DNA of 64,000 bases from Cymbomonas tetramitiformis (taxonomy: Eukaryota; Chlorophyta; Pyramimonadophyceae; Pyramimonadales; Pyramimonadaceae). The stretch is from NCBI GenBank assembly GCA_001247695.2, contig LGRX02033513.1:17248-81247 (forward strand). The letters are read 5' to 3'. Shown here piece after piece: positions 12,101 to 21,100 of this stretch (positions are counted from its first letter, which is position 1; each line of letters starts with the position of its first letter). Both the position numbers and the translations under genes were made by a program. Below the pieces are notes generated by a model. That model was not told where the DNA came from. It worked only from the letters and a program-made list of their open reading frames with translations, and ran no database searches.

Positions 12101-15100
12101 TCTGATTTGCTCTTTACATCTTCCATTTTTTATTCAAATATTCATATCTGCACAACCCGCTAATGACATTCACAGGCAAGCCGATGCCTTATTCCAGCCC
12201 CAAGAATCTTGCTAAGCGACGTTGAGGATGACAGTGACACGAAGGTGCTTTAGTGGGTATTCGGGAAGAATCTGTTACTGCCAAGAAGTGCTGACGGGCA
12301 ATTGCTTGATTGGTGCTCTGCAGGCATTCTTGGCCACCGATGTCGAGGACCCGGAGCAGCTTCTGCATGGCACAGACTACGAGTCCATCCGGCGCAGTCT
12401 GGAGACATTCAGCGAGCCTGATACGCTGTATGGCCCGGTGGCGTTTGACGCGACATACCAGCGCAACGTTGGACGGCAGCCCGCGACGTCACAGTTTCTG
12501 CCCTTGAATGAGTCCACGGGCGTGATCAGCGACCAGTGTGTGGCGCCTCTGGACGTGGCCAGCGCTCAGATGGTGTACCCATCGCCAGGCGCATCGGGAT
12601 GTCGCGCTGGCACAGTGTATGACCCCAGCAACGGGCAGTGTCTGCTGTGCAGCAAATGCACGGAGTGCACGGATGACAAGGTGTGCACAACTGTTGTGAA
12701 GCTGGGGCAGGTGACGCCGGAGTACTGTGCGAAGCACCGTGACGGAGTGGCGCTGGCGGTGGAGCTGATCAATGCCCAGAATGGGGGGCGCGGGTTCAAG
12801 GTGGGGTACTCGGGTCAGCACTACTTCCAGTTTGAGCACGTCTCGGTGGTGATTCCGGACGGCACCCAGGCGGACTATGAGCAGCTGCACCGCGATGCGG
12901 TGAGCGCTTTGCTGGAGGAGCATGATCCGGGGTTCATCGTGGGCAGCTGCTCCCAGGCCTCCGGGTACGAGAAAGACCTCGTGAACGCCGCCCAGAAGAT
13001 CCTTCTGGCGCAGGTGGGGCCTAACGCGTACTACGAAGATCAGCTGCCCTACATTTTCGGCATGCACATCTCCAGTTACCGGTACACCGAGCCCGCGCTG
13101 AAGCTGCTGTCGTTTGAGGGGGCCAAGACAGTGGCCATCGCCGGGCGCGAGCACTCCCTCTTCTTCAACACGACCTGCTCAAGTGCGGAGCAGTATGCGC
13201 TGGAGTACGGCCTGAGCCTCGCCATGCCGCGGGTGGTGTACCCTGGGTCAGGCACGGAGAGCAAGGTGGGGGACGTGGCGTATCAGAGACAGCTTGCCAC
13301 GGACATCGCGCTTGCGGCGCCAGACATCATCATTGGGTGTGTTGGCAACGACGAGGCCAACGTGTGGGTGCAGACCTGGGAGGAGCTCGGCATCGAGCCG
13401 AAGGCAGTCTGGCTTACGTGCACCACGTGGGGCTGGCCGGCGGCTCTGGGCTTGAACGCGGGCAACGGCTCCTACATGCTTGGTGCCGGGCAGTGGCACG
13501 CCGACATGACTTGTGCGCACCTTCTGACAGCTGGCCCGCATCATTTCCCAGGGCCGTAGTTGACGCTGCGCTGCGCTCGGTGTCATACCAGGCTGCTGTT
13601 TGAATGTATGGTGGGGTGGCAGGGTGGTTGGGTGGGTGACTTGTCGGCCAGCATGCATCGCAGCCTTTCCCCCATGATATATTCCCACAATGTGCATAGG
13701 GCATGTACGGGGTGCGTGGTGGGTACTGGCTGCGTGTTTGCCTGGCCGGCCCATGATGCAATGAGAATGTTGAACAATGGTTTGAAGGGGATCTGCAGAC
13801 ACGGACCCCCTGGTGGGCACGGCGGACAACTTCTTGCAGCTCTACGAGGAGAAGTTTGGATACAGTGGGACGTATGACTCAGTGGCGTCATACACGATTG
13901 GCTATGTGTACATGCGAGCCCTGCAGAAGGTGCGCCATTTTCAGTTCTTATTCATGTGGCTTTGTCAATGGGTTTTATGGCAGTCGAGTGGGGTGTGGCA
14001 GGTGGTTATTATTTCCACGGTATTTATTCTCTGGATCTGTGAATTGCGATATGCAGCATGGACAAAGTGCTTGTGGTGCATGCCGTTTTCACTTGTATTG
14101 TTGCTTTGTTGGTAGGGTGGCTTTTTATAGAAATTTCTAATTCATATTATTTTCATTTCTATGTTCTGAAAAGTTGAGAACGGGAGTTGATCCCTGGACC
14201 TCCCGCTTTGATCATGGGCGCTCTACCACTGAGCTAATATTCCAACCATTCGATGTTGTTTTTGCCTTGCTTTTCTGATTTGCTCTTTACATCTTCCATT
14301 TTTTTATTCAAATATTCATATCTGCACAACCCGCTAATGACATTCACAGGCGAGCCGATGCCTTATTCCAGCCCCAAGAATCTTGCTAAGCGACGTTGAG
14401 GATGACAGTGACACGAAGGTGCTTTAGTGGGTATTCGGGAAGAATCTGTTACTGCCAAGAAGTGCTGACGGGCACTTGCTTGATTGGTGCTCTGCAGGCA
14501 TTCTTGGCCACCGATGTCGAGGACCCGGAGCAGCTTCTGCATGGCACAGACTACGAGTCCATCCGGCGCAGTCTGGAGACATTCAGCGAGCCTGATACGC
14601 TGTATGGCCCGGTGGCGTTTGACGCGACATACCAGCGCAACGTTGGACGGCAGCCCGCGACGTCACAGTTTCTGCCCTTGAATGAGTCCACGGGCGTGAT
14701 CAGCGACCAGTGTGTGGCGCCTCTGGACGTGGCCAGCGCTCAGATGGTGTACCCATCGCCAGGCGCATCGGGATGTCGCGCTGGCACAGTGTATGACCCC
14801 AGCAACGGGCAGTGTCTGCTGTGCAGCAAATGCACGGAGTGCACGGATGACAAGGTGTGCACAACTGTTGTGAAGCTGGGGCAGGTGACGCCGGAGTACT
14901 GTGCGAAGCACCGTGACGGAGTGGCGCTGGCGGTGGAGCTGATCAATGCCCAGAATGGGGGGCGCGGGTTCAAGGTGGGGTACTCGGGTCAGCACTACTT
15001 CCAGTTTGAGCACGTCTCGGTGGTGATTCCGGACGGCACCCAGGCGGACTATGAGCAGCTGCACCGCGATGCGGTGAGCGCTTTGCTGGAGGAGCATGAT

Positions 15101-18100
15101 CCGGGGTTCATCGTGGGCAGCTGCTCCCAGGCCTCCGGGTACGAGAAAGACCTCGTGAACGCCGCCCAGAAGATCCTTCTGGCGCAGGTGGGGCCTAACG
15201 CGTACTACGAAGATCAGCTGCCCTACATTTTCGGCATGCACATCTCCAGTTACCGGTACACCGAGCCCGCGCTGAAGCTGCTGTCGTTTGAGGGGGCCAA
15301 GACAGTGGCCATCGCCGGGCGCGAGCACTCCCTCTTCTTCAACACGACCTGCTCAAGTGCGGAGCAGTATGCGCTGGAGTACGGCCTGAGCCTCGCCATG
15401 CCGCGGGTGGTGTACCCTGGGTCAGGCACGGAGAGCAAGGTGGGGGACGTGGCGTATCAGAGACAGCTTGCCACGGACATCGCGCTTGCGGCGCCAGACA
15501 TCATCATTGGGTGTGTTGGCAACGACGAGGCCAACGTGTGGGTGCAGACCTGGGAGGAGCTCGGCATCGAGCCGAAGGCAGTCTGGCTTACGTGCACCAC
15601 GTGGGGCTGGCCGGCGGCTCTGGGCTTGAACGCGGGCAACGGCTCCTACATGCTTGGTGCCGGGCAGTGGCACGCCGACATGACTTGTGCGCACCTTCTG
15701 ACAGCTGGCCCGCATCATTTCCCAGGGCCGTAGTTGACGCTGCGCTGCGCTCGGTGTCATACCAGGCTGCTGTTTGAATGTATGGTGGGGTGGCAGGGTG
15801 GTTGGGTGGGTGACTTGTCGGCCAGCATGCATCGCAGCCTTTCCCCCATGATATATTCCCACAATGTGCATAGGGCATGTACGGGGTGCGTGGTGGGTAC
15901 TGGCTGCGTGTTTGCCTGGCCGGCCCATGATGCAATGAGAATGTTGAACAATGGTTTGAAGGGGATCTGCAGACACGGACCCCCTGGTGGGCACGGCGGA
16001 CAACTTCTTGCAGCTCTACGAGGAGAAGTTTGGATACAGTGGGACGTATGACTCAGTGGCGTCATACACGATTGGCTATGTGTACATGCGAGCCCTGCAG
16101 AAGGTGCGCCATTTTCAGTTCTTATTCATGTGGCTTTGTCAATGGGTTTTATGGCAGTCGAGTGGGGTGTGGCAGGTGGTTATTATTTCCACGGTATTTA
16201 TTCTCTGGATCTGTGAATTGCGATATGCAGCATGGACAAAGTGCTTGTGGTGCATGCCGTTTTCACTTGTATTGTTGCTTTGTTGGTAGGGTGGCTTTTT
16301 ATAGAAATTTCTAATTCATATTATTTTCATTTCTATGTTCTGAAAAGTTGAGAACGGGAGTTGATCCCTGGACCTCCCGCTTTGATCATGGGCGCTCTAC
16401 CACTGAGCTAATATTCCAACCATTCGATGTTGTTTTTGCCTTGCTTTTCTGATTTGCTCTTTACATCTTCCATTTTTTTATTCAAATATTCATATCTGCA
16501 CAACCCGCTAATGACATTCACAGGCGAGCCGATGCCTTATTCCAGCCCCAAGAATCTTGCTAAGCGACGTTGAGGATGACAGTGACACGAAGGTGCTTTA
16601 GTGGGTATTCGGGAAGAATCTGTTACTGCCAAGAAGTGCTGACGGGCACTTGCTTGATTGGTGCTCTGCAGGCATTCTTGGCCACCGATGTCGAGGACCC
16701 GGAGCAGCTTCTGCATGGCACAGACTACGAGTCCATCCGGCGCAGTCTGGAGACATTCAGCGAGCCTGATACGCTGTATGGCCCGGTGGCGTTTGACGCG
16801 ACATACCAGCGCAACGTTGGACGGCAGCCCGCGACGTCACAGTTTCTGCCCTTGAATGAGTCCACGGGCGTGATCAGCGACCAGTGTGTGGCGCCTCTGG
16901 ACGTGGCCAGCGCTCAGATGGTGTACCCATCGCCAGGCGCATCGGGATGTCGCGCTGGCACAGTGTATGACCCCAGCAACGGGCAGTGTCTGCTGTGCAG
17001 CAAATGCACGGAGTGCACGGATGACAAGGTGTGCACAACTGTTGTGAAGCTGGGGCAGGTGACGCCGGAGTACTGTGCGAAGCACCGTGACGGAGTGGCG
17101 CTGGCGGTGGAGCTGATCAATGCCCAGAATGGGGGGCGCGGGTTCAAGGTGGGGTACTCGGGTCAGCACTACTTCCAGTTTGAGCACGTCTCGGTGGTGA
17201 TTCCGGACGGCACCCAGGCGGACTATGAGCAGCTGCACCGCGATGCGGTGAGCGCTTTGCTGGAGGAGCATGATCCGGGGTTCATCGTGGGCAGCTGCTC
17301 CCAGGCCTCCGGGTACGAGAAAGACCTCGTGAACGCCGCCCAGAAGATCCTTCTGGCGCAGGTGGGGCCTAACGCGTACTACGAAGATCAGCTGCCCTAC
17401 ATTTTCGGCATGCACATCTCCAGTTACCGGTACACCGAGCCCGCGCTGAAGCTGCTGTCGTTTGAGGGGGCCAAGACAGTGGCCATCGCCGGGCGCGAGC
17501 ACTCCCTCTTCTTCAACACGACCTGCTCAAGTGCGGAGCAGTATGCGCTGGAGTACGGCCTGAGCCTCGCCATGCCGCGGGTGGTGTACCCTGGGTCAGG
17601 CACGGAGAGCAAGGTGGGGGACGTGGCGTATCAGAGACAGCTTGCCACGGACATCGCGCTTGCGGCGCCAGACATCATCATTGGGTGTGTTGGCAACGAC
17701 GAGGCCAACGTGTGGGTGCAGACCTGGGAGGAGCTCGGCATCGAGCCGAAGGCAGTCTGGCTTACGTGCACCACGTGGGGCTGGCCGGCGGCTCTGGGCT
17801 TGAACGCGGGCAACGGCTCCTACATGCTTGGTGCCGGGCAGTGGCACGCCGACATGACTTGTGCGCACCTTCTGACAGCTGGCCCGCATCATTTCCCAGG
17901 GCCGTAGTTGACGCTGCGCTGCGCTCGGTGTCATACCAGGCTGCTGTTTGAATGTATGGTGGGGTGGCAGGGTGGTTGGGTGGGTGACTTGTCGGCCAGC
18001 ATGCATCGCAGCCTCTCCCCCATTATGCACGCAGCGGCCACAACGTGCATAGGGCATGTACGGGGTGCGTGGTGGGTACTGGCTGCGTGTTTGCCTGGCC

Positions 18101-21100
18101 GGCCCATGATGCAATGAGAATGTTGAACAATGGTTTGAAGGGGATCTGCAGACACGGACCCCCTGGTGGGCACGGCGGAAAACTTCTTGCAGCTCTACGA
18201 GGAGAAGTTTGGATACAGTGGGACGTATGACTCAGTGGCGTCATACACGATTGGCTATGTGTACATGCGAGCCCTGCAGAAGGTGCGCTGCATTTACAAG
18301 TATTGAGTTGTTTTGATCTGCGATTGATCACCTTGTCGTTATAATGCCAAGAAACGAAATAAAGCAATGAAATTAAGAGGGAGAGGGGGGGAAGCCAATG
18401 TTGGTAATGATTGTTTTTTTGCATAGACAAGAACACTTGGCTCACACTGTCCGGCGAAGCGTTCTCAAGCGACATATGAACTGATTAGAGTGCCGGAATG
18501 CTAGTTCCATCTCGTAGCTTCGTGTGACACTTTGCACTCATCTTGGCGGTTATACAATTTTCGTTTATGATGCATCCCGGCCAAGCCCTTATCCCTGCAA
18601 TCAATTTCTTGCGATTCAAGGCATCCCTTCCACTGCTCAATGACCTCGTTGGAGTTTTGAGATTTTGAGATCAAAGCTATCATTATCATTGCATGCTCAA
18701 GACTGAAACATTTGACTTAACCTCAGATGTAGTTGCTTTTTAGCTGACAGAAACGATGTGCTCACCGCAGTGCCGCATAGCGCAGGAAGCCGCTTGCCTA
18801 ATTTGTATGTCTTCGGATTCGCCTCTTTCGATTTCGACAGCGCGAGATCCTCCAAAGAACTATATCGGAGTTTTTAAAAGAAATCGGAGTGATGTGCCAG
18901 GAGCCATGCGCCACTTTACCATCATGTGAAGCGCGCGAACCTTAAAAATGCACTGCTGCACAACGCTGCCGCCACCGTGCAGCAAATTCTCTACCAGCAG
19001 GATGACACCCGACTGACTCTTGCTGCAATCGTCGGCAGGCCTTCATCTCGACCAATGTGGAGGATCCGGATGCGCTCCTGGTAGGCGAAAAGTACGAGTC
19101 GATCCGGCGGTCCATGGAGATGCTCAATGAGCGCGACACGCTCTATGGCCCTGTAGCCTTCGACAGCACTTACCAGCGAAACGTGGGACGCCAACCCGCC
19201 ACGAGCCAAATTCTACCCTTGAACGCCTCAACCTCCCTGTTTACAGACATGTGCGTCGCCCCCCTGGACGTGGCGCGCGCACAAATGGCATACCCCGCCC
19301 CCGGCGCGGATTACTGCGCCGCCGGGGAGCAGTACGACCCTAGTCAGATGCAGTGCCTGCTCTGCTCCAAGTGCGTGGAGTGCGATGATGCCAGCGAGGA
19401 CTGCTGCGCCAAAGGCAATTTCGTGGATCCTGTGACGGGGCTCTGCGTACCATGCCCAGCTGGGTCCTACTCGACCCGCTCGGGTGTCTCCGCATGCACG
19501 CCGTGCGGCCTCGGGGAGTATCAACCCTTCGAGGGGTCGAGCACAGGGTGCCTCAAATGTGGCCCGGGGGAGTTCGCCGACCAATACGGTAGCGCAGGGT
19601 GCCAGCTCTGTGAGCCAGGGCACTACAACGCGCTCAGCGGGCGCGAGCAGTGCGAGAGATGCGGCTTCGCAGAGTACCAGGAGGAGGCCGGAGCCACGGA
19701 GTGCATGCAGTGCCCTGAGCACACCAACAACTGGCAGCCCATAAACTTCATACCTGTCGGGGGGGTCAACCAATACGTGCCAGCATCACGGCTGGAGTGC
19801 ATGCCGCAGCAGGGCTATTTTGGCGAACCCGGGGCGCTGGCAACAGCTTGCTCAGAGGGGGGCACGTGTTGCGAGTGCCCAGCCTCCGACTCGGACGACG
19901 ATTTGATGGCACGCATGGCAGCAGATCCGACCAGCTTCTGCTCGTGCGTGAGCGGGACGCGATTCCCATTTCCGCAGCCCGGGCATGTCCGCTCATTGCG
20001 GGACGACACCACCATGCTCGCGTGCCCGCAGGCAGAGGCGTGCCTCGGTGCGCCCAGGCTGTACAGGGACTCTGGCGTGGAGACAGAGATGAGGTATGGT
20101 GAGTGTGAGGTTGGGTATGGAGGGCGCCTATGCGGTGGATGCGACGCTGGTGAAGGCTACTATGCAATGGACCGTAAATGTGAGCAGTGCCAAGATAAGA
20201 TCGAAAGTCAGGTAGGCACTGGACGGTTTCCTAGAACTTTATCCAATCAAGCCTCGACGCACATCGCACAGATCCATATATGTATGGATGCATAGAGCAG
20301 CCTGCTCGATGGTTTGTCTTGTGAGAGAAAGGTTTTGGGCGTGCTGACCTTCCTAGTGGGTGCCTCTTAGTGCATCGTGTTTTAACGCTCTCTGATATTG
20401 CCCTTGCATTCACCACTGTGGCCTTCCCCATCTCGGGGACCTCAGCACCCAAGTCCGGCATCAGCATCAAGGCGCAGGTTGTGGTGACAGTCGCAGTCGG
20501 CGCCGCCCTTGAGCCGAGCTCAGAGCAAGTCAGTGACCACTTGTGATTGATGCTGGCGTTTCTCTGTCATTTTTCATCCACAAGGCATTATCCGCTGACT
20601 CGCAGTTGCCGGTCATCGGGTACTGCGCGGCACGCCAAACTGTGCCGCATCCTGTAAAACTTTGCCGCTTCATTGAGAGTCGTGAAGTTATAGTTCCATG
20701 CATCGATCTGCATGGACCTGCAGTGCAAAGCTGGATGAGCTCCCAGTTAGGACACCACATTTTTGGCTGTGATTCATGTGTGTGGTGGATCCGCTTCGCG
20801 CTTGGTTTGGGATGTGTCGAGGTGGTTGGTATCTTGCCACGGCCCCGCCCTGTTCCTGAATGCTTGGTACTCCACTGGGATGATGGTGGGCTGGGTTTTG
20901 TCAGCGGATCTCATGCCGTTCAGTGTGTTTGTGAGCGCACTTAACCACGGAAGAAAACAATGCGGGACTGCCGTGCTGGAACAGCTAACAGCAGCTCACA
21001 CTGGCCTACTTGGTTAGGATGTGTGCCGCATGTCTTATCACAGCCCCACCCTGTTACTGCACACTTCCCTTCTCTACTGGGATGGTGGTGGACTGGCACT

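Larger units (their letters stand above)
8350..18288 (+). repeat. 2,174-bp tandem array of exon cassettes (about 4.6 units)
   Basis: Exons and introns repeat with a period of 2,173-2,174 bp and only a few differences per unit. Homology starts just after the signal-peptide codons of exon 1 and stops just after the donor of exon 10. Introns are as conserved as exons, which points to recent amplification or gene conversion. An assembly expansion or collapse is possible and should be kept in mind. Confidence 0.95.
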
